Source of the DNA: JAWLBM01 sp041687675
Lineage (GTDB): Bacteria > Pseudomonadota > Alphaproteobacteria > Rhizobiales > Pleomorphomonadaceae
Assembly: GCA_041687675.1 (NCBI GenBank)
Contig: JAWLBM010000013.1
Coordinates: 34,170-98,169, forward strand
Length of the DNA: 64,000 nt
Reading direction: 5' to 3'
Position 1 is the stretch's first letter. Every line of letters starts with the position of its first letter. Below, in pieces: positions 32,198-39,362 of the stretch. The position numbers and the translations under genes are program-made. Below the pieces are notes generated by a model that saw only the letters and a list, made by a program, of their open reading frames with translations, made no database searches and was not told the origin of the DNA.

Positions 32198-32306
32198 ACC
32201 TGGCGCGTCTTCCACGTCGATCAGGTAATCCACCTGATCGGAAAGCGCTCTGAACCTGGAGCGATGTCTCCTCGATCAGGTAATCCACCTGACCGGAAAG
32301 CGCTCT
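32189..32306. repeat. Duplicated 56-bp palindromic intergenic element
   Basis: Copies start at 32189 and 32245, and a truncated third at 32300. Each contains GATCAGGT-AATCC-ACCTGATC, a 21-bp inverted repeat with 8-base arms (32219-32239, perfect; 32274-32294, one mismatch), followed by GGAAAGCGCTCT. Copy 1 supplies the last codon and stop of the acyltransferase gene. It looks like a dispersed REP/RIME-type element of Hyphomicrobiales intergenic DNA; no T run follows, so it is not an obvious terminator. Confidence 0.75.
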
Positions 32307-32399
32307 GGGCGCGCCACCTCGACCATCCGCCGATTGTGCGGCGCATCATCGATGGGCTACGCCTGCCGCGTCGTCCACCTTCCGCCGGAGTGACCGCCG

Positions 32400-33446
32400 A
32401 TGACGTCGAGGAGCCCCCGGGCCTTTTTCAAGCCGCTAGCCATCGGAGCGCCGGAGCCCTTCCGCGAGCCGCCGGTCCGGCTCGAGCGGATGATCCACTT
32501 CGTGCCGCCGCACATCGAGAAGGTCCGCGCCAAGGTGCCGGACCTTGCGCGCGAGGTGGACGTGGTGCTCGGCAACCTCGAGGACGCCATCCCCGCCGAC
32601 GCCAAGGAGGCGGCCCGGTCCGGCTTCGTCGAGATGGTGAAGGCGACCGACTTCGGCGACACCGGCGTGTGGACGCGGGTGAACTGCCTCGACAGCCCCT
32701 GGATCCTCGACGACCTGACGACGCTGATGGCCGAGGTCGGCGACCGGCTGGACGTGGTCATGCTGCCGAAGGTGCAGGGGCCCTTCGACATCCACTACCT
32801 CGACCAGTTGCTCGCCCAGCTGGAGGCGCGGCACCGGATCGGCCGGCCGGTGATGATCCACGCGATCCTGGAGACCGCCGAGGGGGTGAAGAACGTCGAG
32901 GCGATCGCCGCCGCCTCGCCGCGCATGCATGGGATGAGCCTCGGACCGGCCGACCTCGCCGCCTCCCGCGGCATGAAGACCACCCGCGTGGGCGGCGGCC
33001 ACCCGGCCTACGCCGTGCTCGCCGACCCGGACGGGGACCGCCCCCGGGCCGCCTTCCAGCAGGACCTCTGGCACTACACCGTGGCGCGGATGGTCGACGC
33101 CTGCGTCTCGGCGGGGCTCAAGGCCTTCTACGGCCCCTTCGGCGACTTCTCCGACCCGGCCGCCTGCGAGGCGCAGTTCCGCAACGCCTTCCTGATGGGC
33201 TGCGCCGGCGCCTGGACGCTGCATCCCTCGCAGATCGACATCGCCAAGCGCGTCTTCTCCCCGGACCCGGCCGAGGTGGCCTTCGCCCGCCGCATCCTCG
33301 ACGCGATGCCGGACGGCAGCGGGGCGGTGATGATCGACGGAAAGATGCAGGACGACGCCACCTGGAAGCAGGCGAAGGTGATCGTCGACCTCGCCCGGCA
33401 GGTGGCGGCTCGCGACCCGGAGCGGGCGGCCCTCTACGGCTTCTGA
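32400..33446 (+). CDS. mcl: L-malyl-CoA / beta-methylmalyl-CoA lyase (Chloroflexus-type Mcl)
   Basis: A 348-residue CoA ester lyase of the HpcH/citrate lyase beta superfamily that cleaves malyl-CoA to glyoxylate and acetyl-CoA, and related substrates to glyoxylate and propionyl-CoA or to pyruvate. The start FFKPLAIGAPEPFREPPVR, VVLGNLEDAIPADAKEAAR, MHGMSLGPADLAASRGMKTT and MIDGKMQDDATWKQAKVIVD resemble the trifunctional enzyme of the 3-hydroxypropionate cycle in Chloroflexus, also 348 residues as I recall it, more than the Methylobacterium MclA type. Here it may serve glyoxylate assimilation or the ethylmalonyl-CoA pathway; no other pathway gene is adjacent. The ATG at 32400 lies about 95 bases after the palindromic repeat. 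Confidence 0.88.
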   Translation: MTSRSPRAFFKPLAIGAPEPFREPPVRLERMIHFVPPHIEKVRAKVPDLAREVDVVLGNLEDAIPADAKEAARSGFVEMVKATDFGDTGVWTRVNCLDSPWILDDLTTLMAEVGDRLDVVMLPKVQGPFDIHYLDQLLAQLEARHRIGRPVMIHAILETAEGVKNVEAIAAASPRMHGMSLGPADLAASRGMKTTRVGGGHPAYAVLADPDGDRPRAAFQQDLWHYTVARMVDACVSAGLKAFYGPFGDFSDPAACEAQFRNAFLMGCAGAWTLHPSQIDIAKRVFSPDPAEVAFARRILDAMPDGSGAVMIDGKMQDDATWKQAKVIVDLARQVAARDPERAALYGF

Positions 33447-33456
33447 CCGGGGTGAC

Positions 33457-34233
33457 TCAGGCCTTGCCGGTGCGGCCGCCGACGACGGCGAAGTAGAGCG
33501 GATAGGGCAGGAGGTTGGCGGCCTTCAGCAGGTAGGCGAATCGCTTCGGGAAGGCGATCTCGAAGCCGCCGCGGCGCAGGCCGTCGCGGATCCGGCGCGC
33601 CGCGTCGTCCGCCTTGATGATGAAGGGCATCGGAAACGGGTTGGTGTCCGTCGCCGGCGTCTCGACGAAGCCCGGGTGGATCACCTGGATCAGGATGCCC
33701 ATGCGGTCGAGATCGAACTTCAGGCTCTCGGCCATGTTGGTGAGCCCGGCCTTGGTGGCGCCGTAGGCGGCGGAGGTGGGCAGCCCGCCGTAGCCGGCGA
33801 CCGAGGAGACGACGGCGATCTGCCCCCTGCCCCGGGCCTTCATCGCCTCCAGCGCCGGCACGAGGCAGTTCACGGTGCCGGAGAGGTTGACGTCGAAGCT
33901 GCGGGCGAAGGGCTCGATCGAAAGGTCGTCGCCGGAGACGGGCAGGTAGATGCCGGCGTTGAGGATCGCCAGCGCCAGCGGCCGCCCCGCGGCGCCGATG
34001 GTGGCGACCGCCCGGTCCATCGCCTCCCGGTCGGTGACGTCGCCCGGCAACGCGACCGCCTTCCCGCCGGTCTCCTCCGCGAGCGAGCGCAAGGCGTCTT
34101 CGTCCCGCGCGGTGGCGTAGACGGTCCAGCCGTCGGCGGCGAGGCGGCGGGCGGTGGCCCGGCCGATGCCCGAGGAGGCGCCGGTGATCCAGGCGACGCC
34201 GTCGGAGGGGGTGACGGGACTGGGTCGGGGCAT
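33457..34233 (-). CDS. SDR family NAD(P)-dependent oxidoreductase
   Basis: A 258-residue classical short-chain dehydrogenase/reductase. Cofactor loop TGASSGIG (17-24), LNAG (91-94), catalytic S143 or S144, Y157 and K161 (SAAYGATKAG). The C-terminal part (FPKRFAYLLKAANLLPYPLYF) is hydrophobic and may contact membrane or lipid substrates. Arg-42 after the second strand (YATARDE) suggests NADPH preference. It converges with mcl 10 bases away. The substrate is unknown. Confidence 0.9.
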   Translation of the reverse strand: MPRPSPVTPSDGVAWITGASSGIGRATARRLAADGWTVYATARDEDALRSLAEETGGKAVALPGDVTDREAMDRAVATIGAAGRPLALAILNAGIYLPVSGDDLSIEPFARSFDVNLSGTVNCLVPALEAMKARGRGQIAVVSSVAGYGGLPTSAAYGATKAGLTNMAESLKFDLDRMGILIQVIHPGFVETPATDTNPFPMPFIIKADDAARRIRDGLRRGGFEIAFPKRFAYLLKAANLLPYPLYFAVVGGRTGKA

Positions 34234-34285
34234 CGATGCCTCGGGTAGGCGCCGCGGCGCGGGGGGCGTCGAAGGGACGCTGTGC

Positions 34286-34936
34286 TCAGGCCCGGATGAA
34301 CGGATTGAACAGCCGTCCGATGATCCCGGTCAGCCGCAGCGGCCCGTCCGTGACGGCGAAGCCGATGCAGTCGCCGTCGTCGTCGGCCACCGGCTGGTGG
34401 TCCACCGTCGCGTCGGAAACCGCGATGTCGCCGCGCTCGTAGGATCCGAGCAGGTCGGAGAACCCGCCCTCGCAGACCAGCGTCACCTCGCTGCCCTCAT
34501 GGGTGTGCGAAGGGATCTTCTGGCCCGCCCGGATCCAGAACAGGCTGGTCTTGAGGCCGTCGAACTCGCCGACCTTGTACTCGCGGAAACCCGGCAGGAC
34601 GGTCCGCCAGGGGAGCGTGTCGGCGTCATGGCCGACGAAGCGGCAGATCGCCTCCGGCAGCCGGTGCGGCCGATGCGCCCGCGCCACCGCGCGGGCGGCC
34701 GGCTCCACCGCCGTCGAGAAGATGGCGGCGAGCCGCGCATCGCGATCCTTGAGCGGTTCCGGCTCCACGTCCTCGATGACGTGGCCGGACAGCGCCTCCA
34801 GGTCGGTGACGAAATGGCGGTTGACCGGCGACAGCTCGAGATGGCTCTCGACGAGCACGCTCAGCGGCGCCGGCAGCCGGCCCATAGCGTAGCCAGCCAG
34901 AAGGGCGTTGATTTCGTGGTCAAGATTCGGCGCCAT
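34286..34936 (-). CDS. ChrR-like cupin protein with altered anti-sigma zinc site
   Basis: A 216-residue homologue of ChrR, the zinc anti-sigma factor that holds RpoE until singlet oxygen appears. The C-terminal cupin keeps its metal ligands: H144, H146, E150 and H180 correspond to H141, H143, E147 and H177 of Rhodobacter ChrR. The N-terminal domain (HEINALLAGYAMGRLP) keeps H7 and H32, but the two cysteines (C35, C38) are replaced by S36 and N39 in HLELSPVNRH. No ECF sigma gene is adjacent, though rpoE-chrR is the usual pair. The start at 34936 (GAGGA upstream) fits the ChrR length. It may be a sensor or cupin enzyme rather than a standard anti-sigma factor. Confidence 0.8.
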   Translation of the reverse strand: MAPNLDHEINALLAGYAMGRLPAPLSVLVESHLELSPVNRHFVTDLEALSGHVIEDVEPEPLKDRDARLAAIFSTAVEPAARAVARAHRPHRLPEAICRFVGHDADTLPWRTVLPGFREYKVGEFDGLKTSLFWIRAGQKIPSHTHEGSEVTLVCEGGFSDLLGSYERGDIAVSDATVDHQPVADDDGDCIGFAVTDGPLRLTGIIGRLFNPFIRA

Positions 34937-34994
34937 GGCGCGCGCGGTCCTCGCGTTTGTAGATCGAACCCGGCGGATGTGCCGGACGATGCCA

Positions 34995-35024
34995 TGTCTA
35001 CGGTCGTGTGCCAACGATGGATCA
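34995..35024 (-). promoter_or_regulatory. RpoE (singlet-oxygen ECF)-like promoter upstream of the ChrR-like gene
   Basis: On the minus strand TGATCC (35024-35019), exactly 18 bases, TAGACA (35000-34995). The Rhodobacter RpoE consensus is TGATCC-N18/19-TAAGA. Transcription would start about 50 nt before the ATG at 34936. The -35 is perfect; the -10 is imperfect. Confidence 0.42.
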
Positions 35025-35040
35025 CCCGGTCGGGATCCGC

Positions 35041-35078
35041 GTCAAATTTTTTGACAGGAGAAAGCGTAACGGACGCTT
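35041..35078. promoter_or_regulatory. Two adjacent palindromes between the ChrR-like gene and cysK
   Basis: GTCAAA-TTT-TTTGAC (35041-35055) and AAGCGT-AACGG-ACGCTT (35062-35078) are perfect inverted repeats separated by 6 bases. The TTGAC at 35051-35055 could be a -35 for the rightward cysK transcript, so one or both may be operators. No regulator can be named. Confidence 0.4.
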
Positions 35079-35207
35079 AACACATTTGCGCCCGCGCCTC
35101 CCCGCCGCTTTTCCCTCCGGCGGAGAGGCGACCGTCCGGCTTGATCCGCGGGGCCGCGGACCTTAGCTTCGGCGCTCCCCGTCCCCACGGTCCTCTATCC
35201 TGGAGCG

Positions 35208-36242
35208 ATGATGAACGCCAGCGTCCTCGACCTCATCGGCAACACGCCGCTGATCCGGCTGAAGCGAGCCTCGGAGGCGACCGGCTGCGAGATCCTGGGC
35301 AAGGCCGAGTTCCTCAACCCGGGCCAGTCGGTGAAGGACCGGGCGGCGCTGTGGATCGTGCGCGACGCCGTCGAGCGGGGCGACCTGAGGCCGGGCGGCG
35401 TCATCGTCGAGGGCACCGCCGGCAACACCGGCATCGGCCTCGCCATGGTGGCAAGCGTCATGGGCATGCGCACCGTCATCGTCATCCCCGAGACCCAGTC
35501 GGAGGAGAAGAAGGAGGCGTTGCGGCTGATGGGAGCGGAACTCGTCCAGGTGCCCGCCGTGCCCTACCGCAACCCGAACAACTACGTCCGCCTCTCCGGC
35601 CGCCTCGCCGAGCAGCTGGCGAGGAGCGAACCGAACGGCGCCATCTGGGCCAACCAGTTCGACAACACCGCCAACCGCCGCGCGCACATGGAGACGACGG
35701 CCCCGGAGATCTTCCGCCAGACCGAGGGCAAGGTGGACGGCTTCATCTGCGCCGTGGGCTCCGGCGGTACCCTCGCCGGCGTCGGCATGCGGCTGAAGGA
35801 GATGAGGCCCGGCGTGAAGATCGGCCTCGCCGATCCCCACGGCGCCGCGCTCTATTCCTACTACACCGAGGGCGTGCTGAAGTCGGAGGGATCCTCGATC
35901 ACCGAGGGAATCGGCCAGGGCCGCGTCACCGCCAACCTGGAGGGCGCGCCGGTGGACTTCGCCTGCCGCATCTCCGACACCGAGGCGCTGGACGTGGTCT
36001 TCGACATGGCCGAGCACGAGGGGATGGTGCTCGGCGGCTCGTCGGGCATCAACGTCGCCGGCGCGATGGCGATGGCGCGCGAGATGGGGCCCGGGCACAC
36101 CATCGTCACCATCCTCTGCGACTACGGCAACCGCTACGCCTCCAAGCTCTACAATCCCGCCTTCCTGCGGGCGAAGGATCTGCCGGTCCCGGCGTGGCTG
36201 ACCCGCGAGAGCCGCATCGAACCGCCCTTCGAGGATGCCTGA
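35208..36242 (+). CDS. cysK: Cysteine synthase A
   Basis: A PLP enzyme making cysteine from O-acetylserine and sulfide. The 344 residues include LIGNTPLIRL, the Schiff-base lysine K43 in GQSVKDRAA, the substrate loop EGTAGNTGIG, and the phosphate-binding GSGGTLAG. The EGTAGNTGI variant and DYGNRYASKLYN near the end mark the longer cysteine synthase group found in alphaproteobacteria. First gene of a plus-strand run with alaX (6 bases later) and sseA, all concerned with cysteine or thiol-linked quality control. Confidence 0.92.
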   Translation: MMNASVLDLIGNTPLIRLKRASEATGCEILGKAEFLNPGQSVKDRAALWIVRDAVERGDLRPGGVIVEGTAGNTGIGLAMVASVMGMRTVIVIPETQSEEKKEALRLMGAELVQVPAVPYRNPNNYVRLSGRLAEQLARSEPNGAIWANQFDNTANRRAHMETTAPEIFRQTEGKVDGFICAVGSGGTLAGVGMRLKEMRPGVKIGLADPHGAALYSYYTEGVLKSEGSSITEGIGQGRVTANLEGAPVDFACRISDTEALDVVFDMAEHEGMVLGGSSGINVAGAMAMAREMGPGHTIVTILCDYGNRYASKLYNPAFLRAKDLPVPAWLTRESRIEPPFEDA

Positions 36243-36248
36243 GGGCGA

Positions 36249-37013
36249 ATGGAACAGGACATGGACCTCTCCACCACCGCACCGACCCTGCCGCTCTACC
36301 GCGACGACGCCTATCTCTCCGCCGCCGAGGCGGTGGTGATGGCCGCCTCTGCCGACGGCGTCGTGCTCGACCGTTCGATCTTCTACCCCCAGGGCGGCGG
36401 CCAGCCCGGCGACGTCGGCGAGATCGAGCGGGCGGACGGCTCGCGGATCCCGGTGACGGGCGCGGTCTACGCCGAGGGCAGGCAGCACGTCCTGCTGCAG
36501 GTCCCCGAGGACGCCGCCCTGCCCGAACCCGGCGAGACGGTGGTCCAGCACCTCGACTGGGCGACCCGCTACCGGCACATGCGGATCCACACCGCGCTGC
36601 ACCTCCTCTCCGTCGTGTTGCCCTACCCCGTCACCGGCGGCCAGATCGGCGCCGAGGAGGGCCGGCTCGACTTCGACATGCCGGAGGGCGGCATCGACAA
36701 GGCGGAGGTGACGGCGGCGCTGATGGGCCATGTCGCCGCGGACCATGCGGTCGCGACCGAGTGGATCACCGACGCCGAGCTCGAGGCCAACCCGGGCCTC
36801 GTCAAGACCATGAAGGTGAAGCCGCCGATGGGCTCGGGCCGCGTGCGGCTGGTGCGCATCGGCGCCGACCTCGACCTCCAGCCCTGCGGCGGCACGCATG
36901 TGAAGACCACGGGCGAGATCGGCGAGGTGCACGTGGCGAAGGTGGAGAAGAAGGGCCGCATCAACCGCCGGGTCCGCATCCGCTTCGGGCCGCTCCCGGC
37001 CAACGCCGACTGA
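36249..37013 (+). CDS. Alanyl-tRNA editing protein (AlaX type)
   Basis: A free-standing homologue of the AlaRS editing domain that hydrolyses Ser-tRNA(Ala) or Gly-tRNA(Ala). The 254 residues have the zinc site H114 and H118 (RIHTALHLL) and C213 and H217 (QPCGGTHVKT), and the N-terminal FYPQGGGQPGD that marks the longer AlaX-M class. It starts 6 bases after cysK and lies 28 bases before sseA, so the three are likely one operon. A start at the internal Met5 is possible. Confidence 0.93.
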   Translation: MEQDMDLSTTAPTLPLYRDDAYLSAAEAVVMAASADGVVLDRSIFYPQGGGQPGDVGEIERADGSRIPVTGAVYAEGRQHVLLQVPEDAALPEPGETVVQHLDWATRYRHMRIHTALHLLSVVLPYPVTGGQIGAEEGRLDFDMPEGGIDKAEVTAALMGHVAADHAVATEWITDAELEANPGLVKTMKVKPPMGSGRVRLVRIGADLDLQPCGGTHVKTTGEIGEVHVAKVEKKGRINRRVRIRFGPLPANAD

Positions 37014-37041
37014 TCCCCGCCCCCGCCCGCGAGGTCGACCG

Positions 37042-37899
37042 ATGCCTGTATCCCGCGACCGCCTGTTCGTCTCCCCCGAGTGGCTCGCCGCCAGGCTCGA
37101 CGCCCCCGACGTGGTCGTCGTCGACGCGAGCTGGCACCTGCCGACCGCCGGCCGCGACGCCCATGCGGAGTACCTCGCCGGCCACATTCCCGGCGCCGTC
37201 TTCTTCGACATTGACGACATCGCCGACCGGTCGAGCGGCCTGCCGCACATGCTGCCGCGGCCGGAGGCCTTCGCCAGCCGGATGCGGAGGATGGGCATCG
37301 GCGACGGCCAGACGATCGTGGTCTACGACAGCCTCGGCCTGTTCTCGGCGCCGCGGGTGCGCTGGACCTTCAGAGTGATGGGGGTCGCCGACGCGATGGT
37401 CCTCGACGGCGGCCTTCCGGCCTGGACGGCCGCCGGCCTGCCGCTCGAGTCCGGCCGGGTGCAGCGCCGCGAGCGCCATTTCACCGCCCGGCTCGACAAC
37501 AGCGCGGTGCGCGACGCGGAGGGCGTCTTCGCGGCGATCGCGTCCGGCACCCACCAGGTGGTCGACGCCCGCTCGGCGGCCCGCTTTTCCGGCGAGGCGC
37601 CGGAGCCGCGGCCGGGGCTGCGCAGCGGCCACATCCCGGGCTCGCGCAACCTTCCCTTCGACCGGCTCCTCGACAACGGCCGCCTCAAGCAGCCGGAGGC
37701 GCTGAGGGCGCTGTTCGAGGAGGCGGGCGTCGATCCGTCGCGGCCGGTGATCGCCAGCTGCGGCTCCGGCGTCACCGCGGCGACGATCGCCCTCGCGCTG
37801 GAGACGATCTCCTCCCGCCCGGCCGCCGTCTACGACGGCTCCTGGGCCGACTGGGGCGCGCGGGAGGATAAGCCGGTGGAAACCGGCCCGGCGCGTTGA
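37042..37899 (+). CDS. sseA: 3-mercaptopyruvate sulfurtransferase
   Basis: Two rhodanese domains (about 5-130 and 150-275) in 285 residues. The second holds the catalytic C240 in the loop ASCGSGVTA, whose CG(S/T)GVTA form distinguishes mercaptopyruvate sulfurtransferases from thiosulfate-specific enzymes. It moves sulfane sulfur from 3-mercaptopyruvate, a cysteine breakdown product, to thiols or cyanide. Its place behind cysK and alaX fits cysteine turnover. Confidence 0.93.
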   Translation: MPVSRDRLFVSPEWLAARLDAPDVVVVDASWHLPTAGRDAHAEYLAGHIPGAVFFDIDDIADRSSGLPHMLPRPEAFASRMRRMGIGDGQTIVVYDSLGLFSAPRVRWTFRVMGVADAMVLDGGLPAWTAAGLPLESGRVQRRERHFTARLDNSAVRDAEGVFAAIASGTHQVVDARSAARFSGEAPEPRPGLRSGHIPGSRNLPFDRLLDNGRLKQPEALRALFEEAGVDPSRPVIASCGSGVTAATIALALETISSRPAAVYDGSWADWGAREDKPVETGPAR

Positions 37900-37958
37900 C
37901 CCGCCCGGGGCGCTGGTCCACTACTGCGGGCGTTGGTCACATCCAGACCGGAGCATTC

Positions 37959-39362
37959 ATGCTGTCGCTGCTGGCGCCGCCGGAGACCTTCGCCGAGCGC
38001 AAGGGGCCGGACTTCTTCGAACCGGCCCACCCCGTCCCGCCCGCGCGGCGAGCGAACGTCCTGTCGCTGATCCTCGGCGCCCGGCGCAACCTGCTCGGCG
38101 TCTGGACCAAGGGCGACTACAAGCCCACCACCGGCGCCATCCGGGTGCTCCGCCGCCAGGTCGTGCTGGTCAACGCGCCGGACGACATCAAGCATGTCAT
38201 GGCGACCAACAACGACATCTACGAGCGCAAGAGCCCGCAGATGCGCCGTGCGCTCGAATATCTCCTCGGCGACGGCCTGTTCATCTCCGACGGCGAGACC
38301 TGGCGCCGGCGCCGGCCGCTTGTGGTCGAGGCGGTGCACAAGAACCGCCTGCCGGTGTTCGGCCAGGTGATGCAGGACGCCGCGGTCCGCATGGGCGAGC
38401 GCTGGCGGTCGCTGCCGAGCGGCGAGAGCCTCGACATGCTGCCGGAGATGGCGGAACTCACCGCCCAGATCATCGCCCGCACGGTGTTCGGCAACGAGAT
38501 CGGCAGCGCCGCCGCCCGCGAGGTGATCGAGGGGTTCACCAGCTACCAGCACGCGATCGACTCCACCAACCTCGGCTACTTCTTCGGAGCCGACGAGGGG
38601 CTGCCGGTGCGCCGCAGCCGCCGCCTCGCCGCCGCGGTCGGGCGGGTGCACAAGGTGATCGACGAGGTGGTCGAGGCGCACATCGCCGGGCGCGGCGACG
38701 GCGACACGGTGCTGGAGGGCCTCGTCCGCTCCCGCCGCGGCAAGGCCGACCCGGACCTCACCGTCGCGGCGCTGCGCAACGAGGCGGCGACCATCTTCAT
38801 GGCCGGCCACGAGACGACGGCCGCCACCCTCACCTGGGCCTGGTACTGCCTCGCCAACGCCCCCTGGGCGGAGGCCGCCGTGCATGCCGAGATCGACGCC
38901 GTCTGCGGCGGGCGCACCCCCTCCATCGAGGACCTGCCGCGGCTGAAGTACTGCACCGCCGTGATCGAGGAGACGCTGAGGCTCTACCCGCCGGTGCCGA
39001 TCCTCTCCCGCCAGTGCGGCTCCGCCGACCGGGTCGGGTCGATCGACGTCGAGCCGGGCAGCCTGGTCCTGGTGGTGCCGTGGCTGCTGCAGCGCTCGCC
39101 GGCGCTGTGGCCGGAGCCGGACCTCTTCCGCCCCGAGCGCTTCCTCGAGCGGCGGCCGGCGCCCTACACCTACGCCCCCTTCGCCGTCGGGCCGCGGATC
39201 TGCGCGGGCCTCGCCTTCGGCCTTGCCGAGGCGGTGCTCTGCCTCGCCGTGCTCGCCCAGCGGGCCCGCGTGCGGGTGGTCGAGGGCACCGCGGTCGAGC
39301 CGGTCTGCCGGCTGACGCTGAGGCCGCGCAACGGCCTGCCCGTGAAGATCCTGCCGCGATGA
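37959..39362 (+). CDS. Cytochrome P450
   Basis: A 467-residue haem monooxygenase: I-helix AGHETT (282-287), K-helix ExxR (E338 to R341, IEETLRLYPP), PERF motif (RPERFLERR), and haem loop PFAVGPRICAG with axial C415. FAVG in place of the usual FGxG is tolerated in the family. The bacterial CYP class resembles fatty-acid or terpenoid hydroxylases with a long, CYP102/CYP4-like architecture. The ATG at 37959 is chosen; an in-frame TTG at 37896 would overlap sseA. Its stop overlaps the start of an acyltransferase (ATGA), so both products probably act on the same lipid. No redox partner gene is nearby. Confidence 0.92.
   Translation: MLSLLAPPETFAERKGPDFFEPAHPVPPARRANVLSLILGARRNLLGVWTKGDYKPTTGAIRVLRRQVVLVNAPDDIKHVMATNNDIYERKSPQMRRALEYLLGDGLFISDGETWRRRRPLVVEAVHKNRLPVFGQVMQDAAVRMGERWRSLPSGESLDMLPEMAELTAQIIARTVFGNEIGSAAAREVIEGFTSYQHAIDSTNLGYFFGADEGLPVRRSRRLAAAVGRVHKVIDEVVEAHIAGRGDGDTVLEGLVRSRRGKADPDLTVAALRNEAATIFMAGHETTAATLTWAWYCLANAPWAEAAVHAEIDAVCGGRTPSIEDLPRLKYCTAVIEETLRLYPPVPILSRQCGSADRVGSIDVEPGSLVLVVPWLLQRSPALWPEPDLFRPERFLERRPAPYTYAPFAVGPRICAGLAFGLAEAVLCLAVLAQRARVRVVEGTAVEPVCRLTLRPRNGLPVKILPR

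Noticed and set aside
32189..32306. Intrinsic terminator after the acyltransferase gene
   Set aside because: The palindromes are not followed by a T run and the whole 56-bp unit is duplicated, so a dispersed repeat explains it better.
37896..37959. TTG at 37896 as the P450 start
   Set aside because: It would overlap the sseA stop and add 21 residues unlike any P450 N-terminus; the ATG at 37959 gives the normal start.
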